Assembly: GCF_029894335.1 (NCBI RefSeq)
Contig: NZ_JARXZC010000008.1
Location: forward strand, 1-64,000
Direction of reading: 5' to 3'
Source: Kitasatospora sp. MAP5-34
GTDB lineage: Bacteria; Actinomycetota; Actinomycetes; Streptomycetales; Streptomycetaceae
Length of the DNA: 64,000 nt
Positions 42,335 to 51,916 of the stretch are shown in pieces (the stretch's first letter is position 1; every line of letters begins with the position of its first letter). The notes beneath the pieces are model-generated. The model worked only from the letters and a program-made list of their open reading frames with translations. It searched no databases and was not told the DNA's origin. The translations under genes and the position numbers were made by a program.

Positions 42335-43129
42335 TCAGCGCCTCCGGCGCCCCGCGACGCGTCCGGTCTCACCGCTCCTGGCCGCCCGGCCCGCGCGAGC
42401 GGCCTTGGCCCGCCGGGTCGCCGCCTTGACGCCGCCCGGGCTCTCCCCCGCCTCCACCCGGACCACCCGGGTCGAGGTCTCCAGGGTGCCCTCGCCGACC
42501 GAGATCACGGACCACTTCACCGCTCCCAGCTTGGTCAGCGCGGAGCGCGACTCGGCCAGCTCCTGCTCGGCGGTGTCCCCCTTGAGCGCGAGCATCTGCC
42601 CGTACGGGCGCAGCAGCGGCAGCCCCCAACCGGCCAGCCGCTCCATCGGCGCCACCGCCCGGGCGGTCACGACGTCCACCGCGAGCTTGCCGATCATCTC
42701 CTCCGCCCGCCCGCGGACCACGGTCACGTTGTCGAGCCCGAGTTCGCGGACGACCTCCTCCAGGAAGGTGGTCCGTCGCAGCAGCGGCTCCAGCAGTGTC
42801 ACGGAGACGTCCGGCCGGGCCATCGCCACCGGGATGCCGGGCAGCCCGGCTCCCGAGCCGACGTCGCAGAGCGAGGCGTTGGCCGGGAGCAGCTCCGCCA
42901 GCACCGCGCAGTTGAGCACGTGCCGGCCCCAGAGCCGGGGCACCTCACGCGGACCGATCAACCCGCGCTGCACACCTGCCGTCGCCAGCAGCTCCGTGTA
43001 GCGCAGAGCCATCGGGAAGCGCTCCCCGAAGATCTCCCGCGCCACGGCCGGCGCTTCGGGCAGACCGGGCCGGTCGGCCTCCGCGTCCTCTCCCGGGGTG
43101 CCCTCGGTCGCCACGCCGTCCGTGTCCAT
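42335..43129 (-). CDS. rsmG: 16S rRNA (guanine-527-N7)-methyltransferase RsmG
   Basis: A 264-residue SAM-dependent methyltransferase that modifies G527 of 16S rRNA; its loss in Streptomyces gives low-level streptomycin resistance. Core: LCDVGSGAGLPGIPVAMARPD (SAM motif), VTLLEPLLRRTTFLEEV, VTARAVAPMERL. It has a basic C-terminal tail (KAATRRAKAARAGRAARSGE). ATG at 43127-43129 (MDTDGV) follows GGAGAAGCTGAG; alternatives at 43147 or 43165 are possible. In the parA-rsmG-jag-yidC order typical of actinobacteria. Confidence 0.95.
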   Translation of the reverse strand: MDTDGVATEGTPGEDAEADRPGLPEAPAVAREIFGERFPMALRYTELLATAGVQRGLIGPREVPRLWGRHVLNCAVLAELLPANASLCDVGSGAGLPGIPVAMARPDVSVTLLEPLLRRTTFLEEVVRELGLDNVTVVRGRAEEMIGKLAVDVVTARAVAPMERLAGWGLPLLRPYGQMLALKGDTAEQELAESRSALTKLGAVKWSVISVGEGTLETSTRVVRVEAGESPGGVKAATRRAKAARAGRAARSGETGRVAGRRRR

Positions 43130-43189
43130 CTCAGCTTCTCCGCTCACCGTCTCCGCCCACCGCACTCGACCACTGTTTCACGTGCGCCG

Positions 43190-43203
43190 GTTTCACGTGA
43201 AAC
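43190..43203. promoter_or_regulatory. parS (perfect), with degenerate neighbours
   Basis: A perfect GTTTCACGTGAAAC between jag and rsmG. Partial copies are at 43175-43188 (11 of 14) and as GCACGTGAAAC around 43207-43217. Confidence 0.92.
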
Positions 43204-43320
43204 ACAGCACGTGAAACTCAGCCCGTGACACACCGCACGTGACACCAGCACATCAGGCACGGAGTGTGAGGCACAGACTGTCCGACGCAAACGCGGGACG
43301 TGAAACGCGGGACATGAAAA

Positions 43321-43355
43321 GCCGACCCCGCCCGCGCGAAGCGGACGGGGTCGGC
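43321..43355 (-). terminator. Terminator after jag
   Basis: An inverted repeat GCCGACCCCG.../...CGGGGTCGGC flanking a GCGCGAAGC loop begins 20 bases past the jag stop (minus strand). Confidence 0.7.
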
Positions 43356-43375
43356 CGAAAGAACCGCCTCCGGTG

Positions 43376-43918
43376 TCAGACCGGCAGTACGACCACGCAG
43401 CGCTGGGGCTCCTCGCCCTCCGACTCACTGCGCAGACCGGCCGCCGCCACCGCGTCATGAACGACCTTGCGCTCGAACGGCGTCATCGGGCGCAGCTTGA
43501 CCTGCTCCCCCGAGCTCTTCGCCTGCTCGGCCGCCTTGCTGCCCAGCTCCGCCAGCTCGGACCGCTTGCGCGCCCGGAAGCCCGCGATGTCCAGCATCAG
43601 GCGGCTGCGCTCACCGGTCTCCCGGTGCACGGCCAGCCGGGTCAGCTCCTGGAGCGCCTCCAGCACCTCGCCGTCCTGGCCGACCAGACGCTGCAGGGAC
43701 CGGTCGTTGCCATCACTGACGATGGAGACCAGAGCGCGGTCGCCCTCCACATCCATGTCGATGTCACCGTCGAGGTCGGCGATGTCGAGCAGACCCTCCA
43801 GGTAGTCGGCCGCGATGTCACCCTCCTGCTCCAGGCGGGAGACGAGACTGTCATCGGCGCCCGGGCCGGCCACGGTCTCGGGCTCGGCCTCGAGAGCGGA
43901 GGTGGTGCCTTCCGTCAC
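43376..43918 (-). CDS. jag: Jag/KhpB-like RNA-binding protein (KH and R3H domains)
   Basis: A 180-residue protein. After an acidic N-terminus (about 45 residues), a KH domain spans ADYLEGLLDIADLDGDIDMDVEGDRALVSIVS... to LVGQDGEVLEALQELTRLAVHRETG, and an R3H domain follows (LMLDIAGFRARKRSELAELG...VKLRPMTPFERKVVHDAVA). It binds RNA and is encoded with YidC in most bacteria. It lacks the N-terminal Jag-N domain of Firmicute members, as is usual in actinobacteria. It follows yidC by 64 bases on the same strand. Confidence 0.94.
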   Translation of the reverse strand: MTEGTTSALEAEPETVAGPGADDSLVSRLEQEGDIAADYLEGLLDIADLDGDIDMDVEGDRALVSIVSDGNDRSLQRLVGQDGEVLEALQELTRLAVHRETGERSRLMLDIAGFRARKRSELAELGSKAAEQAKSSGEQVKLRPMTPFERKVVHDAVAAAGLRSESEGEEPQRCVVVLPV

Positions 43919-43982
43919 TGCTGGACTCCTTCAGGGATAGGCCCGTGGGTGGGGCCGAGAACGAAGATCAGGAGAAGCCGGG

Positions 43983-45170
43983 TCAGGACTTCTTCTTCGG
44001 CCGCTGGCCGCCCTGCTGCCCGCCACGCTTCGGCTGCTGCCGCGTGCCCGGCTTGGCCGACGCCGTGCCCTTGGCCACCGGCTCCTTGGGCTGCGCGCTC
44101 TTCGGCACCGTGTCCTTGGGTACCGACTCGGTCTCCGGCTCCGACTCCGACTCCGGTGCCTTGGTCAGACTGGTCTGGCCGGCACCGCCGTGCGGGTGGA
44201 CGGCGGCCTGCTGACGCTGCGCCTTGGTCTGCTTGCGCGGCTGCTGACGACGGACCTGAACGGCCCCCTCGACCGTCTCCGCCGCCGTGGCCGTGGCGCT
44301 CTTGCCGCCGCCACCGCCGGAGATCTTCGCGAGCAGCCCGATCTTGATCTCGGAACCGTCCGGGTTGAGCCGCCCTGCCTTCTTGAGGCGGGCCTGCCGC
44401 TCCTGGAACGCGTGACTGCCGGGCGTCGGGTTGTTGTGGATCACGATCAGCTGCTGGCCCATGGACCAGATGTTGGTGGTCAGCCAGTAGACGAGCACAC
44501 CGACCGGGAAGTTGATGCCCATGACGGCGAACATGACGGGGAAGACGTACATCAGCATCTTCTGCTGCTGCATGAACGGCGTCTTGACCGTGAGGTCCAT
44601 GTTCTTCGTCATCAGCTGGCGCTGGGTGATGAACTGCGAGGCCGACATCATGATGATCATCACTGCGGTGACGATCTTCACGTTGGTCTGCGTGCTGCTC
44701 ACGAACGTCGCCGACAGCGGGGCACCGAAGATGTGCGCCAGACCGGCGCTGTGCAGCAGGTCGCCCTTGATCACGCCGATCGGGTGGCCCTTGGCGACCG
44801 AGGAGAGCACGCCGTAGAGAGCCGTGAAGAACGGCATCTGCACCAGGATCGGAAGGCAGCTCGAGAAGGGGTTGGTACCCGCCTCCTTGTAGAGCTTCAT
44901 CATCTCTTCGGACTGGCGCTGCTTGTCGTTCTTGTAGCGCTCCTGGATGGCCTTCATCTTCGGCTGGATAGCCTGCATGGCCCGGGTCGACTTGATCTGC
45001 TTCACGAAGAGCGGGATCAGGCAGATTCGGATGACGACCACCATGGAGGCGATCGCGAGGCCCCAGGCCCAACCGCCGTTCGGGTCGAAGACGTGGCTGT
45101 ACAGCGAGTGGAACTGGACAATGATCCAGGACACCGCAGTGTAGAGGGGACTCAGAAAACCGATGATCAC
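43983..45170 (-). CDS. yidC: Membrane protein insertase YidC
   Basis: A 395-residue Oxa1/YidC/Alb3 insertase with about five membrane helices. The positive groove residue lies in [18 protein letters not shown] (Arg), then [53 protein letters not shown], and [34 protein letters not shown]. It has a long C-terminal cytoplasmic tail (about 120 residues) rich in Lys, Gln, Pro and Glu, which can help dock ribosomes. It inserts membrane proteins with or without Sec. yidD is 3 bases upstream. Confidence 0.96.
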   Translation of the reverse strand: MIIGFLSPLYTAVSWIIVQFHSLYSHVFDPNGGWAWGLAIASMVVVIRICLIPLFVKQIKSTRAMQAIQPKMKAIQERYKNDKQRQSEEMMKLYKEAGTNPFSSCLPILVQMPFFTALYGVLSSVAKGHPIGVIKGDLLHSAGLAHIFGAPLSATFVSSTQTNVKIVTAVMIIMMSASQFITQRQLMTKNMDLTVKTPFMQQQKMLMYVFPVMFAVMGINFPVGVLVYWLTTNIWSMGQQLIVIHNNPTPGSHAFQERQARLKKAGRLNPDGSEIKIGLLAKISGGGGGKSATATAAETVEGAVQVRRQQPRKQTKAQRQQAAVHPHGGAGQTSLTKAPESESEPETESVPKDTVPKSAQPKEPVAKGTASAKPGTRQQPKRGGQQGGQRPKKKS

Positions 45171-45173
45171 CGG

Positions 45174-45488
45174 TCAGACTCCTTGGACATCGGGCTTGGA
45201 CACCGGCTCAGGCCCGGCGATCCCGCTCTTCGGGCTCAGCAGATCGCGCAGCCGACGGTGCCAGACCGGATGCTTGCGCGGCGGAACATGATCGACCCCA
45301 CCGGGTGACCACGGGTTGCAACGCAGAATGCGCCACGCGGTCAGGCCGGAGCCCTTAACCGCGCCGTGCACTCGCACCGCGTCGTACCCGTAGTGCGAAC
45401 ACGAGGGGTAGTAGCGGCACACCGGGCCGAGCAGTGGACTGATGGTCCACTGGTAGAGCTTGATCAGCCCCATCAGCAGGTACTTCAT
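45174..45488 (-). CDS. yidD: Membrane protein insertion efficiency factor YidD
   Basis: A 104-residue amphipathic protein with the family signature [58 protein letters not shown]. Three conserved Cys residues are present. It overlaps rnpA by 4 bases (ATGA) and abuts yidC, giving a tight rpmH-rnpA-yidD-yidC-jag unit. Confidence 0.95.
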   Translation of the reverse strand: MKYLLMGLIKLYQWTISPLLGPVCRYYPSCSHYGYDAVRVHGAVKGSGLTAWRILRCNPWSPGGVDHVPPRKHPVWHRRLRDLLSPKSGIAGPEPVSKPDVQGV

Positions 45489-45913
45489 CGCCCTGCTCCC
45501 GTCGGCGCACTGCCGGTCGGCTCAGCCCGGAGCAGCCGCCGTAGCGCCGCGTCCAGGTCGTGCTCCAGTTCAAGGTACGAGGCCGTTCCTGCCGGAGGCA
45601 GCGCGCGTACCACTATCAGGCTACCTGCGGGCAACCTGGGCAGAAGCTCTCGGACCAGGTGACGCAGACGACGCTTCACCAGGTTGCGCACGACCGCCGG
45701 ACCGACGGCCTTGCTCACGACGAAACCCGCACGCGCCGAAGGAAGCCCCTCGGCGACGTGCGGGCTGGAGTCGCTCTTCCGGTCGGTCTGCCCCTTGGCC
45801 TCGCCATCTCTGTTGAGATGGACGACCAGAAGGGGCCGACCGGCTCGGCGACCGCGTTTCACCGCGGTCGCAAAGTCCTGGCGCCGCCGCAGCCGATTCT
45901 CGGAGGGCAGCAC
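45485..45913 (-). CDS. rnpA: Ribonuclease P protein component
   Basis: A 142-residue basic protein subunit of RNase P, which matures tRNA 5' ends with RnpB RNA. The family box is [30 protein letters not shown] (R-G-x-V-x-K-x-V-G-x-AV-RN-x-x-KRR). A 20-residue insertion ([20 protein letters not shown]) before it is typical of Streptomyces. GTG at 45911-45913 ([13 protein letters not shown]) is chosen by homology; the frame opens 17 codons earlier. Confidence 0.94.
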   Translation of the reverse strand: MLPSENRLRRRQDFATAVKRGRRAGRPLLVVHLNRDGEAKGQTDRKSDSSPHVAEGLPSARAGFVVSKAVGPAVVRNLVKRRLRHLVRELLPRLPAGSLIVVRALPPAGTASYLELEHDLDAALRRLLRAEPTGSAPTGAGR

Positions 45914-45932
45914 TGCAGACCCTTGACGCGGA

Positions 45933-46070
45933 TCAGGCGGAGATGTTGACGCGGCCCTTGGCACGGCGAGTCGCCAGGATGGCGCGGCCGGCGCGGGTAC
46001 GCATCCGCAGCCGGAAGCCGTGGGTCTTCGCGCGACGACGGTTGTTCGGCTGGAAAGTGCGCTTGCTCAC
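45933..46070 (-). CDS. rpmH: 50S ribosomal protein L34
   Basis: A 45-residue L34 ([39 protein letters not shown]...) starting at the GTG at 46068-46070. It is divergent from dnaA, 600 bases away, the universal arrangement at bacterial origins. rnpA follows 19 bases after its stop. Confidence 0.97.
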   Translation of the reverse strand: MSKRTFQPNNRRRAKTHGFRLRMRTRAGRAILATRRAKGRVNISA

Positions 46071-46670
46071 TCGGGGGCTCCTGGGGTGAATCGAAGGATG
46101 ACGGGAAATCGCTTGGCCGTCACCGTGCGTCCGCGTGATCCCCTCCCGCTGGCTTCCCAGTGAGAGGCGGCCGGCCCCAACACCCCAGGTCGGCTGGGGT
46201 TTGAGACAATCCACGGCGCCCGTGCTGCGCGCCTTATGGAAGCGGGTGGACCCGCGGACATGCGGCAGCGGCCATCGACAACTCGACCTGGTTACGGTAC
46301 GCGGGACGGGGGCGAGGGGTCAAACCGGCAAACGGCCGGGAGTCCACCGATGCCGCCCGGGAGCCCTCCCGATCATGATAGAGGCCAGTCCCCGCAAGGC
46401 CCGCACCCGGTGCGAACACCCGTACCCTGGCCTTGGAGCTGTTCACCCACAGCCTGTGGACAACAACTTGAATCAGCCCAGCGCCCTGACTACCGTTGCA
46501 GGACTTGTCGGGTTTGTTCATCCTGCGGGTCCCGTCCAGCAGGTCCCCTCAGGTTCGTCCAGCAGGTTCCTCACGCGGGCCGTCCAACCGGCTCGTCCAC
46601 CAGGCTCATCCGGGTCGGTACCCGAAGTCCTTTGACACCCCCCTTCCGGGGAACGAGAAAGCGTGCACCA
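46071..46670. promoter_or_regulatory. rpmH-dnaA intergenic region with DnaA boxes
   Basis: 600 bases with no gene. Two DnaA-box-like 9-mers face each other at TCACCCACA (46443-46451) and TTGTCCACA on the minus strand (46455-46463, perfect), about 210 bases before the dnaA GTG. This is the usual place for dnaA autoregulation. Promoters for both directions must lie here, but I cannot assign -10/-35 elements reliably. Confidence 0.7.
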
Positions 46671-48632
46671 GTGGCTGATGTCAACAGCGATCTCGTCGTC
46701 GTCTGGGCGCGGGTCGTCGAGCGGCTGGTCAACGACACGAGCGTCGGTGACAAGGACAAGGCGTGGGTGCGGCGCACCCAGCCGATGTGGATGATGCACG
46801 ACACGGCGCTGTTGGCGGCGCCCAACGAGTTCGCCAAGCAGGTCCTGGAGGGCCGGCTGATGCCGCAGCTGAGCGAGACGCTCAGCCGTGAGTTCGGCCG
46901 CCCGGTCCGGATCGCCGTGATGGTGGACGCCAACGCGGTACCGCCCGCCGCCGCGCCGGCCCCGGCCGAGCAGCCGGTGGCCGAGGCGCCGCAGGCCGAG
47001 GAGTGGTCCCAGCAGCCGTACCGCGAGGAGCCGGACTACGGCGTCCGCCCGGCCGAGCCCGGCCGCTGGCCCACCCCCGAGGACTACCCGGCCCGGGACT
47101 ACGGCCGCTCCTACGAGCAGCCGGCCGAGCAGGCGACCGAGCAGGGCTACGAGCGCGGCCGGTACGACGCGGCCGGCTACGACCAGCGGCCCGATCCGTA
47201 CGGTGCCGCACAGCCCAGCAGCTGGTCCGGCCAGGACAGCGACCAGGGCGCCGAGCAGGGCCGCAGCTGGGAACAGCGCTCCCCGGATTACCGCCGCGCC
47301 GAGTCCGAGCACCGAGGCGAGGCCACCGGCCGGGAGGACGGCGGGCAGGGCGAGCTGTTCGGCGGCGCGTACGGGGCGCCGGCGGACCGCCCGCGCCCCG
47401 GTCCCGGCCGTCGGCCGCCGGCCGGCGGGCCGCGACCGCAGTCGGGTCAGTCCGGGCCCGGCTCGCTGCTGCCCGACACCCGTCCGCAGTCCGGTCCGCC
47501 CGCCCGCACCGGCGGCGGCCTGCCGGAGCGCAGCCCGAGCCCGGGGGTGCCCGCGCCGCCCGGCGCTCCGCCGGCCGGCGGCTCCCGCAAGGACGAGCCG
47601 GCCGCCCGGCTCAACCCCAAGTACCTGTTCGACACCTTCGTCATCGGCGCGAGCAACCGATTCGCGCACGCGGCGGCGGTGGCCGTCGCCGAGGCACCGG
47701 CCAAGGCGTACAACCCGCTCTTCATCTACGGCGAGTCCGGGCTCGGCAAGACCCACCTGCTGCACGCCATCGGGCACTACTCGCGCAGCCTGTACCCGGG
47801 TACCCGGGTGCGGTACGTGAGCTCGGAGGAGTTCACCAACGAGTTCATCAACTCGATCCGGGACGGCAAGGCGGACGCGTTCCGCAAGCGCTACCGGGAC
47901 ATGGACATCCTGCTCGTGGACGACATCCAGTTCCTGGCGAGCAAGGAGTCGACGCAGGAGGAGTTCTTCCACACCTTCAACACCCTGCACAACGCCAACA
48001 AGCAGATCGTGCTCTCCTCGGACCGGCCGCCCAAGCAGCTGATCACGCTGGAGGACCGGCTCCGCAACCGCTTCGAGTGGGGGCTGATCACCGACGTCAC
48101 CCCGCCGGAGCTGGAAACCCGGATCGCGATCCTGCGGAAGAAGGCGATCCAGGAGCAACTCAACGCTCCTGCCGACGTGTTGGAGTTCATCGCGTCCCGG
48201 ATCACCCGCAACATCCGGGAGTTGGAGGGCGCCCTGATCCGGGTCACCGCCTTCGCCAACCTCAACCGGGCGCCGGTGGACCTGGAGTTGGCCGGGATCG
48301 TCCTCAAGGACCTGATCCCGGGCGGCGACGAGGACGCCGGTCCGGAGATCACCGCGCAGGTCATCATGCAGCAGACGGCGGCGTACTTCGGGCTTGGTGT
48401 GGACGATCTCTGCGGATCCTCGCGCAGCCGGGTACTTGTGACGGCTCGTCAGATCGCAATGTACCTGTGCCGGGAGCTGACCGACCTCTCGCTGCCGAAG
48501 ATCGGCGCCCAGTTCGGCGGGCGGGACCACACGACGGTGATGCACGCGGACCGCAAGATCCGCTCGCTGATGGCCGAGCGTCGGTCCATCTACAACCAGG
48601 TCACCGAGCTGACCAACCGCATCAAGAGCTGA
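46671..48632 (+). CDS. dnaA: Chromosomal replication initiator DnaA
   Basis: A 653-residue initiator. Domain I is residues 1-90 ([33 protein letters not shown]). Domain II is exceptionally long (about 225 residues, rich in Pro, Gly, Gln, Glu and Tyr), a hallmark of Streptomyces DnaA. Domain III AAA+: [23 protein letters not shown] (Walker A), [16 protein letters not shown] (Walker B), [24 protein letters not shown] (sensor 1/box VII). Domain IV carries [48 protein letters not shown], the DnaA-box reader. GTG at 46671 ([12 protein letters not shown]). It binds the oriC boxes immediately downstream. Confidence 0.98.
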   Translation: MADVNSDLVVVWARVVERLVNDTSVGDKDKAWVRRTQPMWMMHDTALLAAPNEFAKQVLEGRLMPQLSETLSREFGRPVRIAVMVDANAVPPAAAPAPAEQPVAEAPQAEEWSQQPYREEPDYGVRPAEPGRWPTPEDYPARDYGRSYEQPAEQATEQGYERGRYDAAGYDQRPDPYGAAQPSSWSGQDSDQGAEQGRSWEQRSPDYRRAESEHRGEATGREDGGQGELFGGAYGAPADRPRPGPGRRPPAGGPRPQSGQSGPGSLLPDTRPQSGPPARTGGGLPERSPSPGVPAPPGAPPAGGSRKDEPAARLNPKYLFDTFVIGASNRFAHAAAVAVAEAPAKAYNPLFIYGESGLGKTHLLHAIGHYSRSLYPGTRVRYVSSEEFTNEFINSIRDGKADAFRKRYRDMDILLVDDIQFLASKESTQEEFFHTFNTLHNANKQIVLSSDRPPKQLITLEDRLRNRFEWGLITDVTPPELETRIAILRKKAIQEQLNAPADVLEFIASRITRNIRELEGALIRVTAFANLNRAPVDLELAGIVLKDLIPGGDEDAGPEITAQVIMQQTAAYFGLGVDDLCGSSRSRVLVTARQIAMYLCRELTDLSLPKIGAQFGGRDHTTVMHADRKIRSLMAERRSIYNQVTELTNRIKS

Positions 48633-48635
48633 GCC

Positions 48636-48706
48636 CCGACGCCGGTGCCCGGACGGGCGTCGGCCGGGCGGTACTGAAGGGGAGTCAGGGCACCTGGCTC
48701 CCCTTC
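48636..48706 (+). terminator. Two consecutive hairpins after dnaA
   Basis: CCGACGCC/GGCGTCGG (48636-48663), then a 14-bp stem with one G-U pair, GAAGGGGAGTCAGG/CCTGGCTCCCCTTC (48676-48706, 3-nt loop). Both lie directly downstream of dnaA and would stop transcription before oriC. Confidence 0.75.
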
Positions 48707-49721
48707 GGCGTACCCGGACGTCGCCCTCCCCGGGCCTCCCCGTGGGGCCGTGTCGGCCCCCCTGCCGCGCCGGCGCCTCGTCCTGCACCCGGAGCGACCC
48801 GGGTGCGTCCGGCAGCCGCCTCCGGCCGGGTGCAGGGCGGAGAAAGGAGGTGTAGCGGCCGCCGACGGCGGGCATATCGACAGAGTCGGTGCTCCACCAA
48901 GCCGACTGCCGCGCCGAACATCTGACCACCAATTCGAACAGGTCAGGGCCGCAGGGCAGTAATCCACAGGATCGGGTGGTTTTTCCCCGTCCACAGCTTG
49001 GGGAGCCCCAAGTTATCCAGAATTCCTCCACAGGCCCGCCGCCGCTACGCTCTCCGACGCAGGTCAGGTGCCTGTGGACTTGTGCACAACCGTTATCCAC
49101 AGGCTGTGGACAGTCGATGGGCCGTCAGACCGCCAAACGGGTTATCCACCGCTTGTCCCCAGGAAAGCGGTGGTTATCCCCAGGTTCTCCACAGCTGCGT
49201 CCACAGTTCGACAACATTGGGAGAGTGTTCATCCTCCGGTGTGAAAGGCGTCACGTGTCGTTGACGACGGCCGGTGGATAACCGGTCCATGATCTGGGGA
49301 CGGAGCTGGGGATAACCTGTGGATACTCAGAGTGCCCTGTGGGTAACTCAGAGTTGTCCACAGTAGGCCCTACTTGTCCACATCCGCCGTCCACAGGAGC
49401 TGTGGACAAAAAAGGGCGTCTGACCTGCGGAAACGGGGTTATCCACGGTATCCACAGGCCCTACTACTACCACTACACCTATAGACACTTGGACTCGGTT
49501 AACAGCGGGGTGGGCCGAAAACTGTGGACAACCGGATCCCGACAACTGTTCGGGTTGCTACCGCCCGTCTGCCCCGTCTGTCGGTGGAGTAGGTCAGACT
49601 GTCCTTCGGCAACTGGAAGCAGGCTGGCGACAGCCCGGCGGTCAGGTGCCGGTGGGAGACCACCACGAACCACTAGATGATCAAGAGCGATGCGACAGCA
49701 GGATGCAGGAGGCGGTTACCG
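48707..49721. other. oriC: Chromosomal origin of replication, oriC
   Basis: The dnaA-dnaN gap. I count 24 DnaA-box-like 9-mers between 48960 and 49531. Perfect TTGTCCACA/TTATCCACA copies are at 49093-49101, 49354-49362, 49374-49382, 49401-49409 (minus) and 49523-49531 (minus). The remainder differ by one or two bases: 48960, 48987, 49013, 49024, 49073, 49080, 49105, 49142, 49153, 49174, 49185, 49197, 49273, 49307, 49318, 49338, 49387, 49439 and 49448. A box-poor spacer (49206-49272) divides two groups, matching the two-block layout of Streptomyces origins. An AT-richer stretch lies around 49455-49500. Confidence 0.96.
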
Positions 49722-50852
49722 GTGAAGTTCCGGGTGGAGCGTGACGTCCTCGCGGAGGCGGTGGCCTGGGCTGCCCGCAGCCTCCCGGCGCGGCCGCCGG
49801 TGCCGGTGCTGGCCGGCCTGCTGCTGACGGCGCAGGAGGGCAGCCTGGCCCTCTCCGGGTTCGACTACGAGGTCTCGGCCCGGGTCGAGCTGGATGCGGA
49901 CGTCGAGGAGGCCGGCACGGTCCTGGTCCCCGGACGGCTGCTGAACGACATTTCGCGGAACCTTCCCAACAGGCCTGTGGAGATCTCCACCGACGGCATG
50001 CGGGTCAGCGTGGTCTGCGGCAGTTCGCGATTCACACTCCCCACGCTGCCTGTGGACGAGTACCCGGCCCTCCCGCAGATGCCGACCGCGACCGGCACGG
50101 TCTCCGGCGAGGTCTTCGCCGCCGCCGTCAGCCAGGCCGCCGTCGCGGCCGGCCGGGACGACACCCTGCCGGTGCTCACCGGTGTGCGGGTCGAGATCGA
50201 GGGCGACCGGATCACCCTGGCCGCCACCGACCGGTACCGCTTCGCCGTCCGCGACCTGATGTGGAAGCCCGAGCAGTCGGACATCTCCGCCGTCGCGCTG
50301 GTCCCCGCGAAGACCCTGCAGGACATCGCCAAGTCCCTGGGCAGCGGCGACACGGTCTCCATCGCGCTTGCCTCGGGCGGCGCGGGTGAGGGCCTGATCG
50401 GCTTCGAGGGCGCCGGCCGCCGGACCACCACCCGGCTGCTGGAGGGCGAGTTCCCGAAGTTCCGCAGTCTCTTCCCGACCGAGTTCAACGCGGTCGCGGC
50501 GATCCAGACCCAGCCCTTCCTGGAGGCGCTCAAGCGCGTCTCGCTGGTCGCCGAGCGGAACACCCCGGTGCGGCTCAGCTTCGAGCAGGGCGTGCTCACG
50601 CTGGAGGCCGGTTCGGGCGACGACGCCCAGGCCGTCGAGCGGATCGACGCGGACCTGGAGGGTGACGACATCTCGATCGCCTTCAACCCGGGCTACCTCG
50701 AAGAGGGCCTCAAGGCCATCGACGCGGCCTACGCCCAGCTCAGCTTCACCACCTCGACCAAGCCCGCCCTGCTCAGCGGCAAGCCCTCGGTGGACGCCGA
50801 GGCGGACGAGGCGTACCAGTACCTGATCATGCCGGTCCGCCTCTCCGGCTGA
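49722..50852 (+). CDS. dnaN: DNA polymerase III beta subunit (sliding clamp)
   Basis: A 376-residue clamp with three similar domains. It starts KFRVERDVLAEAVAWAARSLPARPPVPVLAGLLL, has TLPVLTGVRVEIEGDRITLAATDRYRFAVRDL in the middle, and ends with the usual YLIMPVRLSG hydrophobic tail (Pro-Met-x-L/V). It confers processivity on Pol III and docks many replication and repair enzymes. GTG at 49722 with CAGGAGGCGG about 8 bases upstream; an in-frame ATG at 49677 would add 15 residues not found in the family. Confidence 0.98.
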   Translation: MKFRVERDVLAEAVAWAARSLPARPPVPVLAGLLLTAQEGSLALSGFDYEVSARVELDADVEEAGTVLVPGRLLNDISRNLPNRPVEISTDGMRVSVVCGSSRFTLPTLPVDEYPALPQMPTATGTVSGEVFAAAVSQAAVAAGRDDTLPVLTGVRVEIEGDRITLAATDRYRFAVRDLMWKPEQSDISAVALVPAKTLQDIAKSLGSGDTVSIALASGGAGEGLIGFEGAGRRTTTRLLEGEFPKFRSLFPTEFNAVAAIQTQPFLEALKRVSLVAERNTPVRLSFEQGVLTLEAGSGDDAQAVERIDADLEGDDISIAFNPGYLEEGLKAIDAAYAQLSFTTSTKPALLSGKPSVDAEADEAYQYLIMPVRLSG

Positions 50853-50868
50853 GGCCCGACGGCTTGTG

Positions 50869-50907
50869 GCAGCCACAGCCGGGGTCCCGCACCCCGGCTG
50901 TGGCTGC
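50869..50907 (+). terminator. Terminator after dnaN
   Basis: A perfect 17-bp stem (50869-50885 with 50891-50907), 5-nt loop, 17 bases past the dnaN stop. Confidence 0.85.
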
Positions 50908-50995
50908 TCCGAGTGGTGACGCCCCCGGCGTAGGCTCAGGGCTGCGCGGCAACGGCGCCGCAGTCAGGCAACGTCACCACAGTGAAGGACTTGTC

Positions 50996-51871
50996 ATGGA
51001 GCTCGGCCTCATCGGTCTCGGCAAGATGGGCGGCAACATGCGCGAGCGCATCCGCCGCGCAGGTCACACCGTCATCGGCTACGACCGCAACCCGGACCTC
51101 GCCGACGCCGACAGCCTCGAGGAGCTCGTCAGCAAGCTGCAGGCCCCCCGCGTGCTCTGGGTGATGGTCCCGGCCGGCGGCCCGACCCAGGACACCGTGG
51201 ACCAGCTCGCCGAGCTGCTCGCCCCCGGCGACGTGGTGGTGGACGGCGGGAACTCGCGCTGGACGGACGACATCAAGCACGCCGAGACGCTCGCCGCCAA
51301 GGGCATCGGCTTCGTCGACTGCGGTGTCTCGGGCGGGGTCTGGGGCCTGGAGAACGGCTACGCGCTGATGTACGGCGGCGACGCCGAGCACGTCGCGCTG
51401 GTCCAGCCGATCTTCGAGGCGCTGAAGCCCGAGGGTGCCTTCGGTTCCGTCCACGCGGGTGCGGTCGGCGCCGGCCACTTCGCGAAGATGGTCCACAACG
51501 GCATCGAGTACGCCATGATGCAGGCCTTCGCCGAGGGCTGGGAGCTGCTGGAGGCGGCCCCCGAGGTCACCGACGTGCGCGAGGTCTTCCGCAGCTGGCA
51601 GGAGGGCACGGTCATCCGCTCCTGGCTGCTCGACCTGGCCGTCAACGCCCTGGACGACGACGAGCACCTCGCCAAGCTCAAGGGCTGGGCCGCCGACTCC
51701 GGCGAGGGCCGCTGGACGGTCGAGGCCGCCATCGACCACGCCGTCCCGCTGCCGGCCATCACCGCCTCGCTGTTCGCGCGGTTCGCGTCCCGCCAGGACG
51801 ACTCCCCGCAGATGAAGATGATCGCCGCGCTGCGCAACCAGTTCGGCGGCCACGCGGTCGAGTCGAAGTAG
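50996..51871 (+). CDS. gnd: 6-phosphogluconate dehydrogenase, decarboxylating (short form)
   Basis: A 291-residue short-chain 6PGDH, as found between dnaN and recF in Streptomyces. Rossmann start MELGLIGLGKMGGNMRERIRRAGHTVIGYDRN; substrate region VDCGVSGGVWGLENGYALMYGGD; catalytic Lys in HFAKMVHNGIEYAMMQAFAEGW. It oxidises 6-phosphogluconate to ribulose-5-phosphate and CO2 in the pentose-phosphate pathway. Short forms of this type are about 300 residues against about 470 for the classical enzyme. ATG at 50996 with GAAGGAC upstream. Confidence 0.95.
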   Translation: MELGLIGLGKMGGNMRERIRRAGHTVIGYDRNPDLADADSLEELVSKLQAPRVLWVMVPAGGPTQDTVDQLAELLAPGDVVVDGGNSRWTDDIKHAETLAAKGIGFVDCGVSGGVWGLENGYALMYGGDAEHVALVQPIFEALKPEGAFGSVHAGAVGAGHFAKMVHNGIEYAMMQAFAEGWELLEAAPEVTDVREVFRSWQEGTVIRSWLLDLAVNALDDDEHLAKLKGWAADSGEGRWTVEAAIDHAVPLPAITASLFARFASRQDDSPQMKMIAALRNQFGGHAVESK

Positions 51872-51916
51872 TCACAGAAGTAGTCACACCGGAGAAGGCG
51901 AGCGCAGTCCACAGCC

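Noticed and set aside
43260..43320. Additional parS copies at GGACGTGAAAC and GGGACATGAAAA
   Set aside because: They match only one half-site and lack the other arm, so they are more than three mismatches from parS.
48842..48860. AAAGGAGGTG Shine-Dalgarno-like sequence in oriC
   Set aside because: No credible coding frame follows. The downstream open stretch runs across DnaA boxes without any codon signature.
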